NCBI GenBank assembly: GCA_016710325.1
Contig: JADJXK010000002.1
Location: 1,364,001-1,428,000 of the forward strand
Reading direction: 5' to 3'
DNA length: 64,000 nt
DNA from: Candidatus Leptofilum proximum
GTDB taxonomy: Bacteria > Chloroflexota > Anaerolineae > Promineifilales > Promineifilaceae
A program made the translations under genes and the position numbers. Positions 43,159 through 52,168 of this stretch are shown here, piece by piece (position 1 is the stretch's first letter; each line of letters begins with the position of its first letter). The notes beneath the pieces are model-generated. The model was given only the letters and a program-made list of their open reading frames with translations, was not told the DNA's origin and did no database searches.

Positions 43159-43187
43159 ATTGTAATGTGAAGCAAAACGATTGTGAA
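43159..43187 (-). promoter_or_regulatory. Promoter of the carotenoid operon
   Basis: Minus-strand TTCACA (43187-43182) and TACAAT (43164-43159) are separated by 17 bases, 28 bases before the CrtB-type start codon. Confidence 0.6.
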
Positions 43188-43197
43188 ATGATTCACA
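43182..43197. promoter_or_regulatory. CRP/FNR-like palindrome over the -35 box of the carotenoid promoter
   Basis: TGTGAAATGATTCACA matches the TGTGA-N6-TCACA pattern known for CRP/FNR-family regulators. It overlaps the -35 hexamer, so a bound protein would probably repress. Confidence 0.55.
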
Positions 43198-43581
43198 TAG
43201 TTTTACGTGACCAACCAGCTAAAGTTGCGAAATTGGTAGAAGCGGTGCAGCCAAATGGGTATACGGCCGTTGATGCTCTGGCAGCGTCAGCGCTTCAACC
43301 CGCAAATAGTCATCGATATGCGACAAACCTGAAATGTCTGGCCTCAACCCAAGTGTATCGTCGCCTGGCGACGTTGCTTTGAAGCGGTCATTTCAGTTTT
43401 GGCAGGTGGAACACCCGCCAAAACTGAAATAACCCCAAACAATTTACCGCACGGGGTGCGAAGCACCCTCGTGCGGGCTAGCGGCTTTGGTGTTACATGT
43501 GGTATGAAAATCTGGAAAGGGAAGCCGTCTTATTTTGATTCAAGCTCAAATTTTGAATTGCTGGCAGCGTGTACGGCAAAT
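43198..43581. other. Intergenic region between the carotenoid operon and the delta-60 protein gene
   Basis: I see no convincing gene here. It contains the second copy of the A-B-C hairpin element (43359-43477) and otherwise unremarkable sequence. A 71-codon open frame from 43167 has no ribosome site or family resemblance. Confidence 0.6.
43359..43477. repeat. Composite three-hairpin element A-B-C (copy 2, inverted)
   Basis: Module C' is CGTCGCCTGGCGACG (43359-43373). Module B' (43390-43430) is a near-perfect stem ending ACTGAAAT. Module A' (43447-43477) is nearly identical to A of copy 1 but inverted. B' differs in sequence from B in the middle of both arms, with compensating changes that keep pairing. 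Confidence 0.85.
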
Positions 43582-46500
43582 TTACTTAACAACCAGCGGT
43601 AGAAAGACCTGATTTGCCCCTGCCGCTCCTGCCTTAACCGTAATATTCACCGTGGTCGGCTCAGACTCGTCGAGACCATCACTGACACGATACGTAAATC
43701 TGTCTGACCCCACAAAACCCTCATCAGGGGCATAAGTGAAGGCACCTTCCGGGTCGAGCTCCACGGTTCCATTCACTGCCTGCTGCACCAGTTGCGCTGT
43801 CAATGGGCTTCCGCTGCCATCTGCATCGCCATCATTCACCAAAACGCCCGGCGCAGGTATGGTCAAAGGTACGTTCCTATCGGTTTCATAGCTGTCATCC
43901 AGCGCAAACGGCGGCACGTTTTCACCCTCCGCCAAAACGTTGATGGTAACAGTTTCTGCATGAGCGGAAGTAAAAACGCCATCGTGAACGTAGTAGGCAA
44001 AGGAGTCCGTCCCGGTAAAGCCTGCATCCGGCGAATAGGTGAAGGAGCCATCCAGATTCAAGGTTAAAGTTCCATTTGCCGGTGGTTCGATGAGGACAGG
44101 CGTCAGGGAGTCCTCATCATTGTCGTAATCGTTGTGCAAAATACCTGGAGCCGAAACCATCAGATCGTTGTTGGTCAGGGTATAGAACACGTCTTTGCCA
44201 GTGACTGGCGCGTGGTTAGGGTCGTCGCCGCTTGAGACGCGAACCAGGGCCGCTTGCGGATCATCAATGCCCTGAATGTATCCGGCCGCAATCAAGTCTC
44301 CGGTTGTGGAATCAAGGGCAATGCCTGTGGCACACTCATAGGGATTACTCAAGGTAAACGCTGCTTGGCCGTCGCCGCTGAAGTCAGTGTCAAATAATCG
44401 TGATAACGGATTAAAGCGAACCAGAGCAAACCGGTAGTCGCTGCCCACGGTGCAGCCAGCTATGACGATGTCGCCATTGGCGGCCAGCGTCATATCATAA
44501 GCACGCGCTGGAATACCAAAGCTGGCGCCATATGTAGCGTACTTAACGCCATCTGGCTTGTAGAGAGTAATCATCACCTCATTATTGGTTATGCCACCAT
44601 GTCCGGTGACAACAATGTCGCCGTTGTAGAGTACGGTAACGGCCGTTGCCTCATCAATGCCACCAAGATCTGTTACAACACTGCCAACGCCATCGCCAAA
44701 TGCGAGATCGGGATTACCGTTCGCCAGATGGCGGGCCAGGCCAAAGTTGAAGTTGCCCGCATCGTTGTTCCAGCCAGCCAGCACAATCTTGCCGTCCGGC
44801 TGCAGAGTCAAGTCATTGACACCGTTGAAATCAGACTGGTTAGCGAAGTTGCTAAAGGTGTAGCCGCCGCCGACAAAAGTATCATCCAGAGAGCCGTCCG
44901 CGTTAAAGCGGGCCAGGAAGTAGAGCGTCCCCAGCAGATCGATACCAGCTTCACCGGCAACCAAAATCTTGCCGTCCGGCTGAACCGCAACGGCCCGTGC
45001 CGTTTCGTCGCCGCCGAGGTCCAGGGTGGTGAAGAAATCAGTCGAACCATCGGGCTGGTAACGCCACAGGGCAATGTCACCCTGGGACTGGGTAATTCTG
45101 ACCTTGCGTCCGGCAATCACGATATTGTCGTCGGCATCCAGGGCCACCGCCTGGCCGTAAGTGTGCTGCGCCGCCGGACCGCCGCCTGGGCTTTGCGAGA
45201 CGATGCCGGTGCCGTTAAAGCTGGTGTCCAGGCTGCCGTCGGCGCTGTAGCGTACGGCCGTCATCCGGTCTGTACCCAGCAAGTAATGATAGCCCACGGT
45301 AACGATACGGCCGTCGGAGGTAACGGCCGTGTCATTCAACTGTTCAGCCTCGCCGGGGGAGACGTTGGTGGTCACCCGCCCGCCGTCATCCAGACTGCCG
45401 TCCGGGTAAAGACGGGTCAGGCGATGAACGCCGTCACTTGTACTAAACACCAAGATTTTACCGTCGGGTTCAAGGGCTATATCTCTTACGAAATTCTTGT
45501 CGCCATAATCAAGCGTGACAAAGCCGGCCCCATCGCCAAAAGCAGAGTCAGGGGCACTACCAGGCATGTAGCTGGCTAAGATGAGTTGGCTATCATCTTC
45601 AGATGAATAAGTATCACGCCCGGCTACCAGGATGGTGTTATCGGGTTGTAACAGGACGCGTGAAGCGAAGATTGGACCGGCTGAGGTAGCCAGCGCAAAG
45701 CGGCCATCCGTGCCAAAGGTGGTATCCAACGAGCCATCAACATTGAAGCGGGCTATCTCACCGGCGCGATAACTTATGGCAATGATTTTGCCATCCGGCT
45801 GCACGACTGCATCACTCGGTGCAAATTCACCAAACGCGTTGCTTCGTAATTTGCCGTCGTTGTCCAGGGTTGTATCCAAACTCCCGTCGGCATTGTAACG
45901 CGCAATCGCCGTATCATAATCACTATCCGTGTAGTCATAAGCATAGCCAAAGGCAACGATTTTACCGTCGTCCTGAACAACCAATTTATCTATTACTTCG
46001 TTGTTACCAAAACCGGCGAGGTGCCGGCCGTCGCCGCTAAAACTGTTGTCCAGGGTACCATCGGAATTGTAGCGGGCTATAGCAAAGTCATCATCACAGA
46101 AGACAATGCCGCAGTCTTCTCCCCATCCACCAACGACAATTTTGCCATCCGGCTGCAAAGCCACTGCCTTAGCCCCATCAGAACCACCATCAAAATCGGT
46201 GGTCAGGCGGCCAACACTGTTAAAACTGCTGTCCAGGCTGCCATCGGGGTTGTAGCGGGCTACGGCAAAATCGATGAAATCTGAACTGCCGACCACCACA
46301 ATTTTGCCGTCGGGTTGAACGATGACATCGCGGGCACGATCAGCGGTACCCAGTCCGATGTCAGTCGTGACTTCTCCGGTGTAATTAAAGCTGGTGTCTT
46401 TGCTGCCGTCGGCGTTGAAGCGGGCCACCCAGAAATCATCATTCTGATTCGTGCGAATGGCGACATATTTGCCGTCGGGCTGAATTGCCCAGCTGTCAAC

Positions 46501-46689
46501 AGAGGTGCTGCTGAGGTCGAATTGGACTGTACCGCTGCCGTCCGGCCCAAAGCCCCGGCCAAAGGATTTGACCAACAGGTCATCGGCGTCACCCGCTTGG
46601 GCCGGAGTGACCAGCCAGGGGTTGCCCACTAGCAGTAACCCCAAAAGGATTAAGATGGGTATGGTTAAAAAGAGAGTTTTGTATTTCAT
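43582..46689 (-). CDS. Secreted delta-60 repeat protein with two cadherin-like domains
   Basis: The 1035-residue protein starts at MKYKTLFLTIPILILLG (AAGGAAC upstream), which begins a signal peptide ending TPAQA; a longer frame starting 60 bases upstream would cross a palindrome. About thirteen delta-60 repeats follow (pattern QPDGKIVVxG ... RYNxDGSLDxSFxxxG), which should form a beta-propeller-like solenoid. Two cadherin/Ig-like domains with Asp-rich motifs (HNDYDNDEDSLTP; VNDGDADGSGSP) follow at about 850-1020. The last residues, NQVFLPLVVK, resemble a C-terminal sorting or anchoring tail. Function is unknown; a cell-surface adhesin or carbohydrate/ion-binding role is possible. Confidence 0.88.
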   Translation of the reverse strand: MKYKTLFLTIPILILLGLLLVGNPWLVTPAQAGDADDLLVKSFGRGFGPDGSGTVQFDLSSTSVDSWAIQPDGKYVAIRTNQNDDFWVARFNADGSKDTSFNYTGEVTTDIGLGTADRARDVIVQPDGKIVVVGSSDFIDFAVARYNPDGSLDSSFNSVGRLTTDFDGGSDGAKAVALQPDGKIVVGGWGEDCGIVFCDDDFAIARYNSDGTLDNSFSGDGRHLAGFGNNEVIDKLVVQDDGKIVAFGYAYDYTDSDYDTAIARYNADGSLDTTLDNDGKLRSNAFGEFAPSDAVVQPDGKIIAISYRAGEIARFNVDGSLDTTFGTDGRFALATSAGPIFASRVLLQPDNTILVAGRDTYSSEDDSQLILASYMPGSAPDSAFGDGAGFVTLDYGDKNFVRDIALEPDGKILVFSTSDGVHRLTRLYPDGSLDDGGRVTTNVSPGEAEQLNDTAVTSDGRIVTVGYHYLLGTDRMTAVRYSADGSLDTSFNGTGIVSQSPGGGPAAQHTYGQAVALDADDNIVIAGRKVRITQSQGDIALWRYQPDGSTDFFTTLDLGGDETARAVAVQPDGKILVAGEAGIDLLGTLYFLARFNADGSLDDTFVGGGYTFSNFANQSDFNGVNDLTLQPDGKIVLAGWNNDAGNFNFGLARHLANGNPDLAFGDGVGSVVTDLGGIDEATAVTVLYNGDIVVTGHGGITNNEVMITLYKPDGVKYATYGASFGIPARAYDMTLAANGDIVIAGCTVGSDYRFALVRFNPLSRLFDTDFSGDGQAAFTLSNPYECATGIALDSTTGDLIAAGYIQGIDDPQAALVRVSSGDDPNHAPVTGKDVFYTLTNNDLMVSAPGILHNDYDNDEDSLTPVLIEPPANGTLTLNLDGSFTYSPDAGFTGTDSFAYYVHDGVFTSAHAETVTINVLAEGENVPPFALDDSYETDRNVPLTIPAPGVLVNDGDADGSGSPLTAQLVQQAVNGTVELDPEGAFTYAPDEGFVGSDRFTYRVSDGLDESEPTTVNITVKAGAAGANQVFLPLVVK

Positions 46690-46708
46690 GATTATGTTCC
46701 TTCGTAAA

Positions 46709-46737
46709 CGTAGGTCGGATTGACAATCCGACCTACG
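46709..46737. repeat. Perfect inverted repeat upstream of the delta-60 gene
   Basis: CGTAGGTCGGATTG and its exact complement flank a single base. It lies about 20 bases upstream of the start codon and may be a leader hairpin or a mobile-type intergenic repeat. Confidence 0.75.
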
Positions 46738-46784
46738 ATTTTCATTCATGGTGCTGAGCTTGCGCTCATGTCGTCTGCTTCCAT

Positions 46785-47741
46785 TCAGGCAAAGGTAGAT
46801 TGTGGTTTACAGGCTTGAACCATGGCCAAAACATGACGATGATCTGTGCCGCAGCAGCCGCCCATCACATTGAAGTTGACCAGTTGGCGGCGCAGTGCAT
46901 CGTAGTGGTGACCCAATTCAACCGGGTTGCCTGCATCCAGTTCTTCTGCCTCGTCCAGTTCAGCGTGGCTGCGCCTGGAGGCGTTGGCCCGCAGGCCACC
47001 AATGCGCGCGGTCCAGCTTTCGCCTGCGGTCAGGGCATCCTGGAAGTGATCGGGATGGGCACAGTTGATCATGTAGTAGGCAGGGTAATTGTCTGTGGCG
47101 TCATCTACTTGCTTGATGGCCTGTGGCAAGGTTTGGCCGGAAGGTAAACGGCCGTCTGTCTCCACCGTAAAAGAGATAACCACGGGCAGCCCGGCCGCTT
47201 TGGCCGCCTGCGCCACGCCAATGGCTTCTGCCACATAAGTCATCGTGATCGCCGTGATCATATCTGCCTGTGTGATTCTGAATGTGTTGATTTGCACGGC
47301 ATGGTACTGCTGCGCTTCGTCAGGCGTCATCAAGGCGTCAATCACATAGCCATCACCACGAGGGCCAACGCAGCCACTAATCACCATGGGGCTTGCATCT
47401 GTTTCAAATTCGCGGCGGATATCCTCTAGCAAGGCGATGGCCTGCCAGTTGACCCGCACCAACGCCTCTGCCGAATAGCCTAACTTTGCGCCCCAGTCCG
47501 GGCTGCTGCGCCAGGTGGGTGCTTCCAGAATAAAACCAACTTCGTGTGCTTGGGCGATGGCCGCATAGGTTTTGAAATAACGACGCAGGGCCAGTTCCCC
47601 TTCTTCCTGTTGCAGCAGCGTAAAAGCGGCAAACTCTGGCAGTTCAAATCCGTCGTGGAAAATAAGGGTGGTTTCAATGCCCCCATCCGTCAGAAATAGG
47701 TCGCCTTTGAGTTGAGGTAAATTGCTTCTGTATTTTGTCAT
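46785..47741 (-). CDS. Homocysteine S-methyltransferase family protein
   Basis: The 318-residue protein is a TIM-barrel methyltransferase. It opens LFLTDGGIETTLIFHDG and has ISGCVGPRGDGY, the first zinc Cys in NCAHPDHF and the zinc Cys pair in GGCCGTDHRHV near residue 295. The usual reaction transfers a methyl group from S-methylmethionine or a similar donor to homocysteine; divergent members act on other thiols. AGGAGATG precedes the ATG. It stands alone, between the delta-60 gene and a divergent regulator, so no pathway context helps. Confidence 0.9.
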   Translation of the reverse strand: MTKYRSNLPQLKGDLFLTDGGIETTLIFHDGFELPEFAAFTLLQQEEGELALRRYFKTYAAIAQAHEVGFILEAPTWRSSPDWGAKLGYSAEALVRVNWQAIALLEDIRREFETDASPMVISGCVGPRGDGYVIDALMTPDEAQQYHAVQINTFRITQADMITAITMTYVAEAIGVAQAAKAAGLPVVISFTVETDGRLPSGQTLPQAIKQVDDATDNYPAYYMINCAHPDHFQDALTAGESWTARIGGLRANASRRSHAELDEAEELDAGNPVELGHHYDALRRQLVNFNVMGGCCGTDHRHVLAMVQACKPQSTFA

Positions 47742-47772
47742 GAGACATCTCCTAAATAAGTTTGGACTTTTT

Positions 47773-47824
47773 GAGATTAGAGATTGGAGACTGGAGATTG
47801 GTAATCTCTTTTCTCCAGACTCCC
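47773..47824. repeat. Intergenic element with tandem GAGATTR heptamers
   Basis: Four consecutive 7-base units (GAGATTA, GAGATTG, GAGACTG, GAGATTG) are followed by TAATCTC and CTCCAGACTCC in the opposite orientation. It lies in the divergent gap between the methyltransferase and the BTAD regulator. Confidence 0.75.
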
Positions 47825-47937
47825 CTATAAACTTTTTGTAGGGTCACTAACGATGCTTCAGCACGTGTTTTGGTCTGATCGCATTCTCAGGGCTATCATT
47901 AATTCATCATTAACTACCCCAGTGCGGATGGTTGAAC

Positions 47938-50900
47938 ATGCTGCAAATTTCACTTCTGGGTGCCCTGCAGGTATCGTTTAATGGGGAGCAGGCACCGCGT
48001 TTTGTCTCGGAGAAGGCGCGGGCACTGCTGTGTTACCTGGTGGCTACGGGGCAGCCGCACAGCCGGGAAGCGCTGGTTGGCCTGCTGTGGGGAGACGATC
48101 CAGAAGCAAAAGCGAAGAACAGTTTGCGGGTGGCCCTGGCCAATTTACGCAAGCTTTTCCCCGGATATATTGAAGCGACGCGGCAGGTGGTGGAGTTTGT
48201 GGGGGAACGGCCGTATCACCTCGACCTCCACACCTTCACCACCCAGCTCAAAAAAACGGCCGACTGGCAGGCAGACATCGACGAACTGCAAGCCGCCAGC
48301 AAGCTGTATCGTGGCGAATTCCTGGCCGATTTTCAAACAGAGAGCATGCCCGCATTTGACGAGTGGCTGCTGGCCCAGCGCGCCTACTGGGATCAAAAGG
48401 CACAACACATCTTCGCCACGCTGGCTGAAATGCAGCTTGCTGCCGGTGCCTATGCCGAGAGCGTGGTCACGCTGCGCCGTTTGCTGCAGCTGGAGCCGTG
48501 GCAAGAGTCCGCCCATCGCCAGTTGATGCTGGCCCTCAGCCACCAGGGAGATTTGAACGGAGCCCTGGCGCAGTATGAAACGTGCCGCCAGCTGCTGGCT
48601 GATGAGTTAGGAGTGGAGCCAACGGCCGCTACCACCGCCCTCTACCAACAAATTCAGACGGCGCGGGCCGGGCGGCCCAGCCATCTACCCACACCGGGCA
48701 CGCCTTTGGTTGGCCGCCAGGAAGAGCTGGCCCACCTCAGCCAGATGCTGCTGAATCCAGACTGTCGCCTGGTGACAATTAGCGGCATCGGGGGTATGGG
48801 CAAAACGCGCCTGGCGCTGGCTGTGGCCCACCAGCTGACGCAGCAAGCAGGGCTGCACTTTCTGGACGGCGTCACCTTCGTCCCCTTGCCAGCCGTTGCC
48901 GCCACACCGTCTGCCGCCGATGCCGTGGCAACGGCCGTTGCCCAAACGCTCCAGCTCCACCTGCCTGGCCGTCGTGCCCCGGCTGAAGAAGTTTTAGAGT
49001 ACCTGGAGCCGGAAGAGCAGCTGCTGGTGCTGGACAACTTTGAGCATTTGCTGGATAGTGTTGGCTGGCTGGCAGCTTTGCTGCAGCGCTGCCCTCACCT
49101 CAAGCTGCTGGTCACCAGCCGCGAGCCGCTCAACCTGGCGGCCGAATGGCGCTTCCCCCTGGCCGGGCTGCCCTACCCCACCCGCCGACACCACGCACCC
49201 ACCCTGAGCCGCCCTGAAACCTTTGCCGCCGTGACGCTTTTTGTGCAAACGGCCCGGCAAGTCAAACCGGACTTCACTCTGACGGCCGAAAACCAACCGT
49301 ACATTTCCAGTTTGTGCCAGATTGTCATGGGCTTGCCGCTGGCGATTAAGCTGGCGGCTGCCTGGCTGCGCGTCATGCCTGCCGGGCAGCTGACGCAGGA
49401 ACTGCGCCAAAATCTCGACCTCCTCTCCACGCAAACGCGCGATGTGCCCCCGCGCCAGCGCACCGTGCGGGCCGTGTTTGACGCCACCTGGGAGATGCTG
49501 TCGGCACCAGAACAGCAGGCGTTTGCCGCGGTTTCTCTGTTTCGCGGTGGGTTTACGGCCGCTGCTGCCCGCCAGGTGGCCCAGGCCACACCTTTCGTGT
49601 TGGGCGAGTTGGTGGATCGCGGTTTAATCCAGCTGGATGCAACCAACCGCTACCAGATGCACGAGCTGCTGCGCCAATACGCCGCTGAAAAGCTGGCGGC
49701 AAACGCAGCCGAAAAAGCGCAAGCGGCACAGGCACACAGTCATTACTACAGCGAACTTCTGGCCCAGAGCCGTCTGCACCTTGTCGATGACCAACACCCA
49801 GAAATTTTTCAGACCCTGCGCCTGGAGATTGACAATATTCGGGCGGCGTGGCAAACGGCCGTTGCCATCCAGGACATCGACGTTATGCGAGCTGGCCTGT
49901 TTTCATTGGGCCACTTTTATTACCATGTGGGCTGGTACCGGGAGGGGATAGCGGTTTTGCAGTCGGCGGTGACGGCCGTTCGTGCGCTGCCGCAGCCGCC
50001 AGCCCGCGTGCTGCTGGCCCAACTCCTGGCGCTTTGCGGCATGCTCACCCTGCCGCAAGGCCGCCTGGCAGAAGCGGCCGGACAGCTGCATGAAGCAGTG
50101 CAATTAGCCCATGAATTTGAAGAAGGGCCAACCATCGCCCTGGCCGAGAAGTGGCTGGGATGGAGTTATTATCTGCGTGATGATCCTCGTCAGGCAGACC
50201 ATCATTGCCAACAAGCGCTCGCCGTTTATCGCCAACTTCAAGACAGCAGCGGTACTGCTTCAGTGCTCAACATTTTGGGGCTTGTGGCCCTCGCTCGCCA
50301 GCAGTTTGACCAGGCAAAAGCGTATCACCTGGAGGCCATGCAAACGAGCCATGCCCACGACACTGCTGTGCTGAACAACCTGGCCCAGCTGGCCGTCCTA
50401 ACCGGGGACTATGCCGCGGCCCAACGTTATGCTGAAGAAGGCATCCGGCTGGTTCTGCAAGCCAACAAACAACACGATCTACCCTATCTCTATGCGAATT
50501 TAGCACGGGCTAAGTTTGCGTTGGGGGATTTGCCAGGAGCGCGCGATTATTTTGCCAAAGATTTGGCGCTTTCACGCGAGGTAGGCGATCGGCGCGGCGA
50601 GGCTGGCACACTCGATTTATTGGGCCGGTTAGCCATTGCCGAAGGCAAGCTTGACGAGGCGCACGATCTTTTACAAAAAAGCCTGGCGCTGAATGAGGCG
50701 CTGCAGCGCGATTTTGGCATCCCCTTTAACTATACTAATCTCGGCCGTTGGGCTTTGGCCACAGGTGATCTGCACGCAGCCCAGGCGTACTGTGACACAG
50801 CCTATGCGCAGTGGCAGTCACGCCAAAACCAGCGCAATCAGGCCACGGTATTGGCGCTGCTGGCCCAGATTGCGCTGCGCCAGCAGAAGATGGTCCAGGC

Positions 50901-51105
50901 AGCCACGTATCTGAAGGAAGCGGAGTTGTTAATTGATGGCACAAAACTTAGGGCAACTTGGCTCTGGCTGCAGGCGCATTGGGCCGCTTATTGGCGCCTC
51001 CAAGGCGATCAGGCGCAGGCAGATTCTCTAGCTGAATCCATTCTGGCCAGCCCGGCCGCCCACTACGAGACAAAACAGGTTCTGCTGTCTTTTCTGCTTG
51101 ACTGA
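47938..51105 (+). CDS. BTAD/NB-ARC/TPR transcriptional regulator (AfsR/SARP-like)
   Basis: The 1055-residue protein starts at MLQISLLGALQVSFNG; an in-frame TTG two codons earlier is possible. An OmpR-like winged helix (residues 1-90, NSLRVALANLRKLFP) is followed by a BTAD domain (about 95-240), an NB-ARC-type ATPase with Walker A GIGGMGKTRLA (about 280-290) and LLVLDNFEHLLD as Walker B, and from about residue 590 a long series of TPR-like helices to the end. Such STAND-type regulators are activated by ligand-driven oligomerisation. It is monocistronic here and its targets are unknown. Confidence 0.93.
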   Translation: MLQISLLGALQVSFNGEQAPRFVSEKARALLCYLVATGQPHSREALVGLLWGDDPEAKAKNSLRVALANLRKLFPGYIEATRQVVEFVGERPYHLDLHTFTTQLKKTADWQADIDELQAASKLYRGEFLADFQTESMPAFDEWLLAQRAYWDQKAQHIFATLAEMQLAAGAYAESVVTLRRLLQLEPWQESAHRQLMLALSHQGDLNGALAQYETCRQLLADELGVEPTAATTALYQQIQTARAGRPSHLPTPGTPLVGRQEELAHLSQMLLNPDCRLVTISGIGGMGKTRLALAVAHQLTQQAGLHFLDGVTFVPLPAVAATPSAADAVATAVAQTLQLHLPGRRAPAEEVLEYLEPEEQLLVLDNFEHLLDSVGWLAALLQRCPHLKLLVTSREPLNLAAEWRFPLAGLPYPTRRHHAPTLSRPETFAAVTLFVQTARQVKPDFTLTAENQPYISSLCQIVMGLPLAIKLAAAWLRVMPAGQLTQELRQNLDLLSTQTRDVPPRQRTVRAVFDATWEMLSAPEQQAFAAVSLFRGGFTAAAARQVAQATPFVLGELVDRGLIQLDATNRYQMHELLRQYAAEKLAANAAEKAQAAQAHSHYYSELLAQSRLHLVDDQHPEIFQTLRLEIDNIRAAWQTAVAIQDIDVMRAGLFSLGHFYYHVGWYREGIAVLQSAVTAVRALPQPPARVLLAQLLALCGMLTLPQGRLAEAAGQLHEAVQLAHEFEEGPTIALAEKWLGWSYYLRDDPRQADHHCQQALAVYRQLQDSSGTASVLNILGLVALARQQFDQAKAYHLEAMQTSHAHDTAVLNNLAQLAVLTGDYAAAQRYAEEGIRLVLQANKQHDLPYLYANLARAKFALGDLPGARDYFAKDLALSREVGDRRGEAGTLDLLGRLAIAEGKLDEAHDLLQKSLALNEALQRDFGIPFNYTNLGRWALATGDLHAAQAYCDTAYAQWQSRQNQRNQATVLALLAQIALRQQKMVQAATYLKEAELLIDGTKLRATWLWLQAHWAAYWRLQGDQAQADSLAESILASPAAHYETKQVLLSFLLD

Positions 51106-51151
51106 CAGTTCCATTTAACTCCCCTCCCCCATCAGGTCAGAAGCTGGTGCG

Positions 51152-52144
51152 TCAACCTGGGTACCAGATGATGCGCGGATCGTCCGCCGCCCGCTGGTAA
51201 TTCCAGGCCGCTTCAACCATCTTCTTCAGATCATACTCTGGGCGCCAATCTAACAAGAACCTGGCTTTGGAGTTATCCAGCCAGGTTGAACAATACGGCG
51301 TTTGAATCTCTACCGTAGGACACCCCCTAGTGGCTGCCAGGTACTCGCCTAGTTCGCCATAATCTACTGGCTCATCCATGCAGATGTTAAACGTTTGCTG
51401 GCTGGCCCGCGGATTGTCGATGGCATGCAAGATAGCACTGACCAGGTCCTGGATATGGACAAAGTTGCGCTTGATGGTACGGCCGTCCGCCCCCAGCATC
51501 ACCGGCACCGTCTCCGTTTCAATAAACTTATCGGCCTGCTCCGCGCCTACCAGATCGCGCCAGCGTGGCGCGCCAAATACATCGTCACCAAACGAGAGCT
51601 GATATTTAAAATCGTCCTTCTCCATGATCCAGGGTGCACGTAAACAACATCCGTTCAGGCCATATTGAATGATGTATTGTTCCAGCATCACCTCTTCAAG
51701 CACCTTGGACAACGCGTAGCAGCCGGGGTAGGCGGTGTGTTTTTGCGTTTCTGTCACCGGAATGGGATGCGCATAATGAAAGTGACCGATACTGGCATCG
51801 CCGCCGATTAAGATAAATTGTTCAAACGTCGGACTGGTCCGGCACGTTTCTAACATCCAGAACAGCCCTTTAATGGCCACGTCCATGATTGTGTCCGGCG
51901 ACTCTTTGCTGGTCGCCAGGTGCAAAACGTGGGTGACATCACAAATAGCTTCCTCGACTAACGGCCGTTGTTCAATGGAACCCTGAACAATTTCCAGGCG
52001 GTCGCGCGGGTCTAAAACCCGGTTGTGGCAAAGCGCCCGGACAATGAAGTGCTCAAATTGTGGTTCAGCCAGTAAACGATCAATAAAAACCTGACCAACT
52101 TTTCCCGTTGCTCCTGTGACCAGGATGCGTTTTGTTTGCGGCAC
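51152..52144 (-). CDS. NAD(P)-dependent epimerase/dehydratase family protein
   Basis: The 330-residue extended SDR starts at GTG, 4 bases after GGAGGGAACC. It has the Rossmann motif LVTGATGKVGQVF and the YALSKVLEE catalytic pair; the serine position reads FILIGGDAS and therefore lacks a plain SS/TS motif. It lies 24 bases downstream of the last importer permease gene on the minus strand, so it probably processes a sugar imported by the 52.2-55.9 kb system. Confidence 0.87.
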   Translation of the reverse strand: MPQTKRILVTGATGKVGQVFIDRLLAEPQFEHFIVRALCHNRVLDPRDRLEIVQGSIEQRPLVEEAICDVTHVLHLATSKESPDTIMDVAIKGLFWMLETCRTSPTFEQFILIGGDASIGHFHYAHPIPVTETQKHTAYPGCYALSKVLEEVMLEQYIIQYGLNGCCLRAPWIMEKDDFKYQLSFGDDVFGAPRWRDLVGAEQADKFIETETVPVMLGADGRTIKRNFVHIQDLVSAILHAIDNPRASQQTFNICMDEPVDYGELGEYLAATRGCPTVEIQTPYCSTWLDNSKARFLLDWRPEYDLKKMVEAAWNYQRAADDPRIIWYPG

Positions 52145-52168
52145 GGTTCCCTCCTCTAGAAGAAGATT

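Noticed and set aside
43167..43382. A 71-codon open frame upstream of the carotenoid genes
   Set aside because: It starts inside the carotenoid promoter, runs into the hairpin element and resembles no family.
44599..45579. A 326-codon open frame on the plus strand, antisense to the delta-60 gene
   Set aside because: It mirrors the repeats of the opposite gene, has no ribosome site or recognisable domain, and the antisense frame is open because of the repeated codon pattern.
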